A DNA stretch of 64,000 nucleotides. Origin: CAYFZO01 sp965223735 (GTDB lineage Bacteria; Pseudomonadota; Gammaproteobacteria; Poriferisulfidales; Oxydemutatoraceae). Each line of letters opens with the position of its first letter. Position 1 is the first letter of the stretch. The notes under the pieces are model-generated. The model saw only the letters and a list, made by a program, of their open reading frames with translations, ran no database searches and had not been told where the DNA came from. Shown in pieces: positions 48,782 through 58,030 of this stretch. A program made the position numbers and the translations under genes. Where the stretch lies: NCBI GenBank assembly GCA_965223735.1, contig OZ245010.1:1488001-1552000 (forward strand), written 5' to 3'.

Positions 48782-51552
48782 GCAAGAAAATCGACAAACT
48801 GATCCTCAACAACCCCTATGAGGAACCTCAAAAGCATTGGCTTTATGAAAGGGAAACGCGCGATTTTTCGATCAAGGAAGGCAGGCGACCGGCAGGCTAT
48901 ATAAAAGCCACTCCAAAGTACAGGGGTTTTGACGACCCCGGGATTTTTGTCGAGATCGAATTGGCCAACAAAATTCGTGCGCGGGTCAGGCAATGGCGGG
49001 AGGCGGGGTATCCGGGCGTTACGGGGATCACCAGACGCCTGATTGATCATTGGTGCGACCTTGACGGGCAGACCGATCGACGGTTTTTCTTTTGCCAGTT
49101 GGAAGCCATTGAAACGCTGATATGGCTTACCGAAGCGCCGGCTTCAGAAAGAGTTGGCATCGAGATATCAGGCGATGGCGGCACGTTTGAAAGGTGGTGC
49201 AGCAAGATGGCGACCGGTTCCGGTAAGACCGTCGTCATGGCGATGATCATCGCGTGGAATTTTCTGAACAAGATCACCAATCCCATGGATACCAGATTCA
49301 GCAAGCATGTATTGGTCGTCGCCCCCGGCTTGACGATCAAAAGCCGCTTGCAGGTGTTGCAGCCGTCCCATAAGGAAAATTACTACGATGCATTCAACGT
49401 TGTTCCCGCCGCGTTGATGGAAAAACTACGTCGGGGGAGAGTGTTGATCCACAACTGGCATACGTTATCCTGGGACTCGCAAGAGAAGATTGACGAAAAG
49501 GTTGATAAAGGACAACTTCGTTCGGTAGATAAGCGTAAACGCATGGAAGTGAGTCTTGAAGCCTACGCGCGCAATGTGCTCGGCGAGATGGCGAAATCCA
49601 AAAACATCATTGTCATCAACGACGAAGCGCATCATGCCTGGAGGGTGGGTTCTCAGGCGAACAGGGATGAGGAAGCCACGGTCTGGGTTGGCGGCCTGGA
49701 TAGAATTCATAAAAAAGTGGGCATACTTCGGTGTTTTGATCTGTCGGCTACGCCTTTTTCACCTTCGGGAAGAAACACTGACGAAGAGGACTTGTTTTCG
49801 TGGATCGTGTCTGATTTCGGGTTGAGCGACGCCATCGAGTCGGGGCTGGTCAAGACCCCGAGAGTCGTTGTTCGTGACGACAGCGAAAGAACGCAAGAGC
49901 TTAAATCCAGGCTGTACCACATTTATATGGACGAAGAAGTGAAGGATGATCTGAATCAGACAGCCGACGCAACAGCACCTCTGCCTGATCTGGTCACCAA
50001 TGCCTATTATTTGCTGGGGGGCGACTGGCTTAAAACCAGGGAATCGTGGCAACAGGGCGGGCGATCCACCCCGCCCGTGATGATCACAGTGGCCAATCGC
50101 ACTGAAACTTCGGCAAGAATTAAATACGCTTTTGACAACGGGAAAATAAGTGTTCGGGAATTGTGCGAGCGGGACAGGATATTGCAGATTGACAGCAGGG
50201 TTCTGAATGAGGCTGAAGCTGAAGACGAAGCACCCGATGTCGGCCTTGAAGAGTCCGCCGGGAACAATGAACCTGGATTGACCCGGCGCGAAAACGCGGA
50301 AAGATTGCGCCAGACGGTCGATACCATCGGGCAGAAGGGCAAATTGGGCGAGCAGATCCAAAACGTCATATCGGTCGGTATGCTTTCCGAAGGGTGGGAT
50401 GCCAGGACGGTTACTCATATCATGGGGTTGCGCGCTTTCTCCAGCCAACTGCTTTGCGAGCAGGTGGTCGGCAGGGGGTTGCGCCGGGTTTCTTATGAGG
50501 TCAATCAGGACGGGTTGTTTGACGCCGAATACGTTAATGTCTTTGGTGTTCCCTTTACTTTTTTGCCGCATGAAGAGGATGGACCTGATCCGCCGCCGTC
50601 GGAAAAAACCAGGATTGAACCTGTCCGGGAAAAAATTGAACATCAGATGACTTGGCCGAATGTCATTCGCGTTGACCGTATCTACAGACCGGTTCTTTCC
50701 GTGGATTGGTCAGAAGTAGAGCCTTTGGAGTTAAATCCCTACGGATCAATCATCGAAGCCGAGATGGCGGAGATCATTGCAGGGAAGCCGCACGCCAGGT
50801 TAAGGGAGGCGAATTTAGGCATCGAGAGCATAGGCGAAAATACCCGGTTGCAGACCATTGCTTTTCGGGTGGCTTCAAGCATCTACCATTCGGAAAATCA
50901 CAACTGGAAAGGGGACGAAGGGGCGTTTATCGCGCAGCTGGTCAGGTTGGCCGGTCAATTCATTCAGTCGGATAAATTAAGAATAAAAAATCGTGATTTC
51001 AGTCAGGACGAACGGAAACGCAAGGTATTGCTTATCCTGAATATGAATAAAGTGGTACAGCACTTCTATTCAGCCGTCAGGTCAGAAAATGCGGAAGCAT
51101 TGATGCCTGTTTTTGACAAGGAGAAACCTGTTTATTCGACGTCGGACGCCCGTCCGTGGTTCACCGCGAAACCTTGCGAATGGTCGAAGAAGTCTCATAT
51201 CAATTATTGTGTCTATGACAGCGCGTGGGAAGCAAGCGAAGCTTATTTTCTGGAGAAAACGGACACGGTTGATTCATTTGTGAAAAATGAACATCTGGGG
51301 TTTTTTGTCAATTATCTGTATCAGGGGGTGGTCAGGAGGTTCTATCCGGATTTTATTATCCGCTTGTGCAACGGCGAGCATTTAATTCTGGAAGTAAAAG
51401 GTCAGGACGATCAACAAAATCAAATTAAAAGAGAGTTTCTTGGAGAATGGGTCGAGGCGGTCAACCGCCATGAAGGATTTGGCAAATGGCACAGCGCGGT
51501 GTCTTTTGATCCGTCAGATCTTGAAGGAATAATAGAACCGGTCTCGTCGTAA
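48778..51552 (+). CDS. res: Type III-like restriction helicase-nuclease (Res)
   Basis: 924 residues. SF2 helicase: Walker A CSKMATGSGKTVVMAMIIAW, DEAH box IIVINDEAHHAWRVGS, motif III LSATPF, and the motif VI region LLCEQVVGRGLRRVSYEV. The C-terminal nuclease domain has the PD-(D/E)XK signature RRFYPDFIIRLCNGEHLILE then VKGQDD. Cuts unmethylated or foreign DNA with Mod (36114) as partner; resembles the BPTD_3080-type restriction enzymes. Two truncated copies of its 5' end lie upstream. Ends 10 bp before the convergent egtB. Confidence 0.9.
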   Translation: MSKKIDKLILNNPYEEPQKHWLYERETRDFSIKEGRRPAGYIKATPKYRGFDDPGIFVEIELANKIRARVRQWREAGYPGVTGITRRLIDHWCDLDGQTDRRFFFCQLEAIETLIWLTEAPASERVGIEISGDGGTFERWCSKMATGSGKTVVMAMIIAWNFLNKITNPMDTRFSKHVLVVAPGLTIKSRLQVLQPSHKENYYDAFNVVPAALMEKLRRGRVLIHNWHTLSWDSQEKIDEKVDKGQLRSVDKRKRMEVSLEAYARNVLGEMAKSKNIIVINDEAHHAWRVGSQANRDEEATVWVGGLDRIHKKVGILRCFDLSATPFSPSGRNTDEEDLFSWIVSDFGLSDAIESGLVKTPRVVVRDDSERTQELKSRLYHIYMDEEVKDDLNQTADATAPLPDLVTNAYYLLGGDWLKTRESWQQGGRSTPPVMITVANRTETSARIKYAFDNGKISVRELCERDRILQIDSRVLNEAEAEDEAPDVGLEESAGNNEPGLTRRENAERLRQTVDTIGQKGKLGEQIQNVISVGMLSEGWDARTVTHIMGLRAFSSQLLCEQVVGRGLRRVSYEVNQDGLFDAEYVNVFGVPFTFLPHEEDGPDPPPSEKTRIEPVREKIEHQMTWPNVIRVDRIYRPVLSVDWSEVEPLELNPYGSIIEAEMAEIIAGKPHARLREANLGIESIGENTRLQTIAFRVASSIYHSENHNWKGDEGAFIAQLVRLAGQFIQSDKLRIKNRDFSQDERKRKVLLILNMNKVVQHFYSAVRSENAEALMPVFDKEKPVYSTSDARPWFTAKPCEWSKKSHINYCVYDSAWEASEAYFLEKTDTVDSFVKNEHLGFFVNYLYQGVVRRFYPDFIIRLCNGEHLILEVKGQDDQQNQIKREFLGEWVEAVNRHEGFGKWHSAVSFDPSDLEGIIEPVSS

Positions 51553-51561
51553 GCGGGATCG

Positions 51562-52737
51562 TCAATCGATCTCAAAGCGGAGCCGCACGCCCGCGAAGAT
51601 GTGTCGTTTGTCGGCGGTGTAGAAGTTCCTGAACGTCGGGCGGCGCAACACGTCGGGCGTGTGACGGCTGTGTCCGCGCAGCGAGTAGTGCGCGTTGTTG
51701 AACCACGGGGTCGAGTATTCGCGGTATGGAAAGGGTTTGAAGCCGGGGTACGGGTGGAATACGTTGTCGCACCATTCCCACGCGCAGTCGTTCGGGCGGA
51801 TACGCTTGTATGCGGGGTCTTGCGCGCGCGCCGCCTCCCATTCGCTTTCGTGCGGCAGTTGCGCGCCGGCGTAGCGTGCGAACGCGCACGCTTCGTGGCG
51901 GCTCAGGCCGTACACCGGATCGTCGGCGGCGAGGTCGTGACAGCCACGATCGTCGGCACCGTACCACGCGCCGGCGTCGTCGCTGAGCCAGTGGTGCGGC
52001 GCGTCGGCGCCGGTTCTTTGCAGCCACTTCAGGCCTTCGGCGTCCCACCATTCGGCGTTGTCGTAGCCACCGTTCTCGATGAAGCCGAGGAATTCGGCGT
52101 TGGTTGCGGGCGTTGCGTTGAGCGCAAAGCCGCGCAGTGTTTCGCGGTGTCTCGGCAGTTCGTTGTCGAAACACCAGGCGCCGTTGCCGCCGATCTCGAT
52201 GTCGCCGCCGTCAAAAGCAACCGGCTGCAAGTGCACGGTGGCGGCTTCAAGCCGGACTTCCGGCCGGTAGCCCTTGTTTTTTCTCTGCAACTGCCTTTCG
52301 GTCAGCGCGATGTGTATGGTTTCGAGGTGCATGGCGTGGTGTTGCGCGAGGAACTTAAGCAGGTAGTCGTCGCGCATCAGAGGGTGGGCGGCGAGCATCG
52401 GTGGCGGGTCGTCGAGCAACGCGAGGTTGTCGCGCTGCATACGCAGGCACTCGTCGAGCAGCGTGTTCCCTGGCGGCAGGCACGCGCCGCGGTCGGGCTT
52501 TTGCGCGTTTTGCGGCAGGTACAGGTCGCGCACCGGGGCGGTCGTGCGGTTGTCTCCCAGGATGGTCTCCCTGATCCATTGGTTTTCAACGAAGGTCGCG
52601 TGTCCGAGATGCCAGCCGGGCGGGCTGAGGTCGGGGTGGAATTGGGTGCGGCAGTCTGTCTCGCTGAGTGACGCGACCAGCGCGTGCAATGCGTTTTGCA
52701 TTTCCGCAAGACGCATGGTTTTCGCGTTATGCGCCAT
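51562..52737 (-). CDS. egtB: Ergothioneine biosynthesis protein EgtB
   Basis: Iron-dependent sulfoxide synthase joining hercynine with gamma-glutamylcysteine (or Cys). 391 residues from the ATG at 52737; sequence further upstream in the frame belongs to egtC territory. N-terminal DinB-like domain with iron-binding HxxxHxE: LAQHHAMHLETIHIALTE; C-terminal FGE-sulfatase domain with FALNATPATNAEFLGFIENG, LPHESEWEAARAQDPAY and CAWEWCDNVFHPYPGFK. Lies 14 bp after egtC and diverges from egtD. Confidence 0.93.
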   Translation of the reverse strand: MAHNAKTMRLAEMQNALHALVASLSETDCRTQFHPDLSPPGWHLGHATFVENQWIRETILGDNRTTAPVRDLYLPQNAQKPDRGACLPPGNTLLDECLRMQRDNLALLDDPPPMLAAHPLMRDDYLLKFLAQHHAMHLETIHIALTERQLQRKNKGYRPEVRLEAATVHLQPVAFDGGDIEIGGNGAWCFDNELPRHRETLRGFALNATPATNAEFLGFIENGGYDNAEWWDAEGLKWLQRTGADAPHHWLSDDAGAWYGADDRGCHDLAADDPVYGLSRHEACAFARYAGAQLPHESEWEAARAQDPAYKRIRPNDCAWEWCDNVFHPYPGFKPFPYREYSTPWFNNAHYSLRGHSRHTPDVLRRPTFRNFYTADKRHIFAGVRLRFEID

Positions 52738-52751
52738 GCCGTCGGCCCGTT

Positions 52752-53537
52752 TCAATCCAGCGGTTTCAGCGCGGCGCGTTGTCCGCGTTTGATCGTCAGC
52801 AGGTGGCCTGCGGGCACTTCGCGCCAGTCGCCGTCGCCGGTCAGCCGTTCCGACACGATCAGGCGCGAGTCGGCGGGAAAGCCGGGCGGGCCGTCGTCGG
52901 TGTAGTACAGCGTCGGCGCTTCGGCGTTCAGCGCGAGACGCAGGGCGCAGAACTGGTCGCCGTCGGTGACGATGACGTTCAGCATCGCCGGTCTGTCCGG
53001 CAGGTTCTGCCGGCACCACCCGGCGGTGTCGGCGAGTGCGGTTTCGAGGTTGCCGGGGTGTTTTGAAGCAAATCGGCACAGCAGGCCGAACAGGTATTCG
53101 GAGTCGGTTGGCCCGTGTATGTTCTCCAGAACGTCGGCGCTCAGTTCGGCGGCGATCGCGTGCCGCACGCCTTTATTGAAATCCCGGATGAAGCCGTTGT
53201 GCACGAACATCAGGCGGTCGTGGCGGAAGGGTTGCACGTTGAAAGGCGACGGGTCGTACTCGGCGGTCGCGCTTCTGACCATGGCCAGCCACAGCGGTGC
53301 GTGCAGTGCGTCGCCCAGGCTTTTCAAATTGGCGTCGGTCCAGATCGGCGCCTGATTGCGGTAGGCGGCGGGGGCGCCGTCGGGCAGATACCAGCCGAAA
53401 CCGAAACCGTCGGCGTTAAGTTTCGCATAACTCAGTTCTTTCGGTTGCCACGATTGCACATACAGGCTATGCTCCGGCTCAAGCAGAAACGTTTTCAGCG
53501 GCAGTTTCTCCCCCAGGTATGCAGCGAGACGGCACAT
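52752..53537 (-). CDS. egtC: Ergothioneine biosynthesis glutamine amidotransferase EgtC
   Basis: Class II amidotransferase-fold hydrolase that removes glutamate from the gamma-glutamyl sulfoxide intermediate. The N-terminal nucleophile Cys2 is in MCRLAAYLGEKLPLKTFLLE; NADGFGFGWYLPDG, PFRHDRLMFVHNGFIRDF and GPTDSEYLFGLLCRFA follow the family. 261 residues. Upstream of egtB on the minus strand. Confidence 0.93.
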   Translation of the reverse strand: MCRLAAYLGEKLPLKTFLLEPEHSLYVQSWQPKELSYAKLNADGFGFGWYLPDGAPAAYRNQAPIWTDANLKSLGDALHAPLWLAMVRSATAEYDPSPFNVQPFRHDRLMFVHNGFIRDFNKGVRHAIAAELSADVLENIHGPTDSEYLFGLLCRFASKHPGNLETALADTAGWCRQNLPDRPAMLNVIVTDGDQFCALRLALNAEAPTLYYTDDGPPGFPADSRLIVSERLTGDGDWREVPAGHLLTIKRGQRAALKPLD

Positions 53538-53737
53538 AAGTTTTATCCGTGTTCCGGCTTTGCTCTGTTCAACGCGCTTTTATGACAAACGTTTTATGGG
53601 GATATTTTTATCGCGGGCGGGGGTCGGGCTTTTGATTGTATTCGCGGGATCAGCAAACCTTATCTTACACCCGCGGAGACCATCTTCAAGCCCGCGTGTC
53701 AGGGCATTTGGTGGTGAATTCCGCGGAGCGAACCGCT

Positions 53738-53768
53738 TTGACAGGCAATAAAAAGCATTGGGTACAAT
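53738..53768 (+). promoter_or_regulatory. Candidate promoter of egtD
   Basis: TTGACA at 53738-53743 and TACAAT at 53763-53768, a 19-bp spacer (longer than the ideal 17), 21 bp before the ATG. The rest of the 252-bp egtC/egtD spacer has no gene. Confidence 0.5.
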
Positions 53769-53789
53769 TCTTATTCGGCGACCGGGTGG

Positions 53790-54866
53790 ATGGCTGATCC
53801 AATGGACAATCGGGCGACGGGCAATTTGGCGACGGTGGATTTTTCCGTCGCGCAACGGCGGGCGAACGGTTTCATCTGCGTCAATGTCGAGCCTGCGCGT
53901 GCGGTCAACACGATTCAGCAGGACGTGGTGCAGGGCTTGTTTTCGAGGCCGCGCAATCTTTCCCCGAAGTACTTTTACGACGAGCAGGGATCGAGGCTGT
54001 TTGACCGTATATGCAAGACCCGCGAGTATTACCTGACCCGCACCGAGGACGAGTTGCTCAGGAACAACGCCGACGAGATCATTGAACTGGTCAGGCCTGA
54101 TCACATTATAGAGTTCGGCAGCGGCACTTCGCGCAAGACGCGCGCGCTGTTTGACGCCTGCGAGCGTCGCGGTGTGACCTGCACCTACTGGGCGATGGAT
54201 ATTTGCGCCGAGATGCTTGAAAAGTGCGCGCGCGATCTGGAATGTGAATATCCGTGGCTGAAGGTCTGCGCGCTGGTCGGCGATTACAGCGCGGGACTCG
54301 CGAACATCAGCTTGCCCGAAGGGCGTTCGCTCGGCCTGTTCCTCGGCAGCACCGTCGGCAATTTGCACCGGCGCGAGGCGGTTGATTTCCTGCGGGAGAT
54401 CCGTGCCCTGCTCGGCGCCGACGGCGCTTTGCTGCTGGGTGCCGACCGCGTCAAGTGCAGGGAGGTGCTCGACGCTGCTTACGACGACGCGCAGGGGTTG
54501 ACCGCCTCTTTCAACCTGAACCTGCTGGACGTATTGAATCGCGAACTCGACGCCGACTTCTCCCTCGAAAACTTCTCGCACCTGGCTTTTTTCAACGAAC
54601 GTGAAAATCAGATCGAGATGCATCTGGTTTCGTGCAAAAGGCAGGAGATCTGTTTTGGCTCTCTCGACCACTCGATCCGACTCGAGCGCGGCGAGACGAT
54701 CCGCACCGAGATCAGTCGCAAGTTCACGCGCGGCGGCGTCGAGGAGCTGGTCGGCTCAAGCCGGTGCACACCTTTACGTCACTTTGTCGCCGACGACGAG
54801 TATTTTTCGCTGATGCTTGCGCGCACCGGCAATGGCCGCGCGTCTGCGGCCATTGCCGGTGCATGA
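53790..54866 (+). CDS. egtD: L-histidine N(alpha)-methyltransferase EgtD
   Basis: SAM-dependent enzyme that trimethylates histidine to hercynine, the first step of ergothioneine synthesis. 358 residues: LFSRPRNLSPKYFYDEQGSR, FDRICKTREYYLTRTEDELL, the SAM loop IIEFGSGTSRKTRALFDACE, LGLFLGSTVGNLHRREAVDF and the C-terminal FTRGGVEELVGSSR. ATG 53790 and ATG 53802 are both possible starts. Divergent from egtBC; 9 bp before phoB, though a functional link is not implied. Confidence 0.95.
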   Translation: MADPMDNRATGNLATVDFSVAQRRANGFICVNVEPARAVNTIQQDVVQGLFSRPRNLSPKYFYDEQGSRLFDRICKTREYYLTRTEDELLRNNADEIIELVRPDHIIEFGSGTSRKTRALFDACERRGVTCTYWAMDICAEMLEKCARDLECEYPWLKVCALVGDYSAGLANISLPEGRSLGLFLGSTVGNLHRREAVDFLREIRALLGADGALLLGADRVKCREVLDAAYDDAQGLTASFNLNLLDVLNRELDADFSLENFSHLAFFNERENQIEMHLVSCKRQEICFGSLDHSIRLERGETIRTEISRKFTRGGVEELVGSSRCTPLRHFVADDEYFSLMLARTGNGRASAAIAGA

Positions 54867-54875
54867 TCCGGGCGT

Positions 54876-55586
54876 ATGGACAAGCCGCTGGTTCTCGTGG
54901 TTGACGACGACCCGGCAATTCGCCGGATGGTCGCCGTGCTGCTCGGCAGTGAAGGCTACGAGGTGGTCGAGGCGGGCGATGCATACGAGGCGGCCGAGCA
55001 GGTCAAGCGGGCGCTGCCCGACGTGATCCTGCTCGACTGGATGATGCCGGGGCTCAGCGGCTGGGATCTGGTCAGGCGTTTTCGCGCCGAGCAACTGACC
55101 CGTGATGTTCCGGTGGTCATGCTGACCGCGAAGACCGAGGAGGAAAGCGTTGTCGCGGGACTCAAGGCCGGCGCCGACGACTACGTTACCAAGCCGTTTT
55201 CGGGACGCGAGCTGATCGCGCGGATCGACGCGCTGCTCAGGCGCACGCAGGCGGATGTGGGCGCCGGACAGATCAACGTCGGCGCGATGACGCTCGACCC
55301 GTCCGAGCATCGCCTGCTGGTTGGCGGGCGCGAGATCACGGTCAGCCCGACCGAGTTCAAGTTGCTGCATTTTTTCATGAAGCATCCGAACAAAGTGTTT
55401 TCCCGCGCACGAATTCTTGACCACGTCTGGGAGGTCAACGCTTACGTTGAGGAACGCACGGTGGATGTGCAGATCCGCCGCCTGCGCAAGTCGCTCGAAA
55501 GTTGTGATTGCGGAAAGATGATCGAGACCGTGCGCGGCGTCGGTTATCGTCTGAACGTTTCTTCTGAAGCGGACAACCCGCCGTAG
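54876..55586 (+). CDS. phoB: Phosphate regulon response regulator PhoB
   Basis: 236-residue OmpR-type regulator. Receiver: VLVVDDDPAIRRMVAVLLGS, phospho-acceptor Asp in DVILLDWMMPGLSGWDLVRR, VVMLTAKTEEESVVAGLKAG and DDYVTKPFSGRELIARIDAL. Winged helix with SPTEFKLLHFFMKHPNKVFS and RTVDVQIRRLRKSLE. It precedes phoR by 8 bp; the pst operon it should control lies on the opposite strand 4 kb away. I did not identify a pho box in the short spacer before it. Confidence 0.95.
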   Translation: MDKPLVLVVDDDPAIRRMVAVLLGSEGYEVVEAGDAYEAAEQVKRALPDVILLDWMMPGLSGWDLVRRFRAEQLTRDVPVVMLTAKTEEESVVAGLKAGADDYVTKPFSGRELIARIDALLRRTQADVGAGQINVGAMTLDPSEHRLLVGGREITVSPTEFKLLHFFMKHPNKVFSRARILDHVWEVNAYVEERTVDVQIRRLRKSLESCDCGKMIETVRGVGYRLNVSSEADNPP

Positions 55587-55594
55587 CAGGTCAG

Positions 55595-56860
55595 ATGCTT
55601 GACGAATTGCTGGCGCTGGTCTTTTTCGTCCTCGCGGGGGCGGGTGTCGGCGCGATGCTGTCGGCGCTGCTGCCGGGCCTGCTCGTCGGGGCCTGCATCT
55701 GGGCGGCGTTGCAGTGGGTGCGGTTGCTGCGTCTGCGGCGCTGGCTGGACGCCGACGCCCCGGCGGATGCGCCCGGGGTCGGGGGGTTGTGGGGCGACGT
55801 TTACCGGCGCATCGCCGGTCTCGGGCAGGGACGCGATGAAAGCGAGGAACGCCGCCGCTACAGCCGTCTTGAAGATGGGGTCGCCACGTTGCCTTACGGG
55901 TTTTTGATCATCACCCGCGACCGGTGCATCGAATGGTTCAACGCGGCCATCTCCGATTTTCTGCACCTGTCTTATCCCGACGACCTCGATCTGGAGATCG
56001 ATCATCTGGTCAGGCATCCGGACTTCGTCGCCGCGCTCGAAAGCGATGAAGACGTCGTCGAGATGAGCCTGAACCTCTTTGACAGGGCGCTGGCTGTTTA
56101 TATTTCATCTTTCGGCGCTGCCGGTTACAGGCTGATCGTGGTGCAGGATCTGAGCCGCGTGCATTATCTGGAACGCGCGCGCAGCGAGTTGCTGGGCAAC
56201 GTCACGCACGAGTTGAAGACGCCGCTGACCGTGATCAGCGGCTACGCCGAGATGATCGCCGGCGCGGCGGAATCGGCGCCGGACGGCAGGGCGGCCGACG
56301 CCGCGACGCAGATCAGCAGACAGGCCGGGCACATGAACCGCATTATTGAAGACCTGCTGATGCTCGAGCGTCTCGAGGGCAGCCGCCCGCCCGCGTACAA
56401 CGGCGAGAAGGTCAGCGTCCGCCGTCTTGCCGACGAGGTTGTGGAGGAAGTGGCCGTGATCAACCCCGAGAGCCGGTGCAGGATCGATGTCGCCATCGAA
56501 AAGGGGGTGGTGCTTCACGGCAGCCGCAGCGAGTTGCACAGCGTGCTGTCCAATCTGGTCGGTAACGCGGTGCGTTATTCTCCCGCAGGTGGCGTCGTGC
56601 GCGTGGTCTGGTCGCAGGACGGCAACGGCCGTCATCTTTCGGTATCCGACCAGGGGCCGGGCATCGACCCGGTGCATCTGCCGCGTCTGACCGAACGCTT
56701 TTACCGGGTGGACAAGAGCCGTTCGCGCGAATCGGGCGGCACCGGGCTGGGCCTGGCGATCGTCAAGCACGTGCTGCAAAGGTACGGTGCCTCATTGCGC
56801 ATAGAAAGCGAGCCCGGCCGGGGCAGCGTGTTCCATTGCGACTTCCCAGCGGCCCCGTAG
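55595..56860 (+). CDS. phoR: Phosphate regulon sensor kinase PhoR
   Basis: 421 residues: one or two N-terminal membrane helices (LLALVFFVLAGAGVGAMLSA, LPGLLVGACIWAALQWVRLL), a PAS domain (GFLIITRDRCIEWFNAAISD), the DHp His in LLGNVTHELKTPLTVISGYA and the HATPase boxes HSVLSNLVGNAVRYSPAGGV, VSDQGPGIDPVHLPRLTERF and SGGTGLGLAIVKHVLQRYGA. The 3' end, from about 56730, is repeated downstream two more times, and a third repeat is split by an insertion element. Coding frame intact. Confidence 0.94.
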   Translation: MLDELLALVFFVLAGAGVGAMLSALLPGLLVGACIWAALQWVRLLRLRRWLDADAPADAPGVGGLWGDVYRRIAGLGQGRDESEERRRYSRLEDGVATLPYGFLIITRDRCIEWFNAAISDFLHLSYPDDLDLEIDHLVRHPDFVAALESDEDVVEMSLNLFDRALAVYISSFGAAGYRLIVVQDLSRVHYLERARSELLGNVTHELKTPLTVISGYAEMIAGAAESAPDGRAADAATQISRQAGHMNRIIEDLLMLERLEGSRPPAYNGEKVSVRRLADEVVEEVAVINPESRCRIDVAIEKGVVLHGSRSELHSVLSNLVGNAVRYSPAGGVVRVVWSQDGNGRHLSVSDQGPGIDPVHLPRLTERFYRVDKSRSRESGGTGLGLAIVKHVLQRYGASLRIESEPGRGSVFHCDFPAAP

Positions 56861-57178
56861 TCATAGGAGTTTGCGCGGCTTCGCGGATTGGCGCCGGCGG
56901 GCGGGGGAGTTTGCGCGGATCGGGCGGTACCGGACTGGGCCTGGCGATCGCCAAGTACGCGTTGCAAAGGCACGGCGCCTCATTGCGCATAGAAAAAGCG
57001 AGCCCGGCCGGGGCAGCGTGTTCCATTGCGACTTCCCTGCGGCCCCGTCGCCGTAGGAGTTTGCGCGGCTTCGCGGATTGGTACCGGCGGGCGGGGGAGT
57101 TTGCGCGGATCGGGCGGTACCGGACTGGGCCTGGCGATCGTCAAGCGCGTGCTGCAAAGGCACGGCGCCTCATTGCGC
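56861..57178 (+). repeat. Tandem partial duplications of the phoR 3' end
   Basis: The segment beginning atcgggcgg (56731 in phoR) recurs at 56919 and 57109, periods 188 and 190 bp, with ggactgggcctggcgatcg, caaaggcacggcgcctcat and cattgcgcatagaaa in each. Between copies sits a short GC-rich motif, ggagtttgcgcgg, occurring twice per unit. The copies encode ATPase-end peptides (TGLGLAI) without starts, so they are inert. Confidence 0.85.
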
Positions 57179-57366
57179 ATAGAAAGGGGAATTATCCAGT
57201 AAACTGGCCAAAGCCCGTAACTACCTGGTTTTTCGAGCGCGTTTTGCAACCCGAATACTGGGGTCTGGTTTCTTGGCCACGCGAAAGATGGACTGGGCGA
57301 TTTCCGAAGCCGTGGCGTCTATGTTGACAACACGGGTTGCAGATCGGCCACGTTTGGCTTTCTTGC

Positions 57367-58030
57367 TCATTCAGGTATGCCCTTGCGTAAAACATTTTTG
57401 CAATACTCGAAAATATCGCCATTTTCAGCATCAGGGCTATGTTCTTTCATAACCCTCTCAACTGAAAAATACAGGTCATGCAGGGCAGTAGGGTACCGTG
57501 TTACCAGTTCATAAAATGAAGCTCCATCAATTTCATAAATCTCCCTGGTTGTTAGCTTCTTTCTATAACGCCTTGGCATTTTCGGAATAATGATTACAAG
57601 ATAACCGGTCCACCCCCTGCCTTTTTGTCTGATTGCCGTATCCAGATCATCAACTACTTTGATGCGGTTGGATGCGTTCATTGTGTTGTGCTTGTTCTTG
57701 ACCTCTGCAAGAATTATGCCTGTCCTGACACTCCAGATCATAGCCGGCGTCATGATTGCTGAACCCTTGTACTGCACCGAGTATTTCTTGGTGAAAATTT
57801 CCTACCGCATTGGATATTCCTGATGAAACTGAATTGATGGCTTGTATTGTAGTCAACATCTCCAGATGGTTGCCTGCAACGATTGCGGCTAAAACCAGAG
57901 AGGAAAATGGGTCAACGATATTGTTTTCCATTCTGGTGGGGGCATTGTCCTTTGCCCTTTGTGCACGTGCCAGCATGTTAGAAACCGCGTCATTCAGCTT
58001 CTCGTCATCAATCCAAGACAATTTACTCAT
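57367..58030 (-). pseudogene. Eco47II-like type II restriction endonuclease, frameshifted
   Basis: The N-terminal part (frame ending at 57650) reads MSKLSWIDDEKLNDAVSNML and NNIVDPFSSLVLAAIVAGNH then NFHQEILGAVQGFSNHDAGY; the C-terminal part, in another frame, reads TGIILAEVKNKHNTMNASNR (catalytic EVKNK), YLVIIIPKMPRRYRKKL and EIDGASFYELVTRYPTALHD. Together they match the Eco47II family end to end, so a single frameshift around 57720-57750 splits the gene. Either inactive or dependent on ribosomal frameshifting. Start overlaps the methyltransferase stop. Confidence 0.75.

Noticed and set aside
36114..51552. BREX or DISARM locus
   Set aside because: No PglZ, BrxC/BrxL, DrmA/DrmB or phospholipase D gene; methyltransferase and helicase-nuclease fit a type III-like pair.
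51562..52737. egtB as a sixth DGR target because of its FGE domain
   Set aside because: It has the DinB-type iron-binding domain, ergothioneine neighbours and no variable C-terminus or downstream hairpins.
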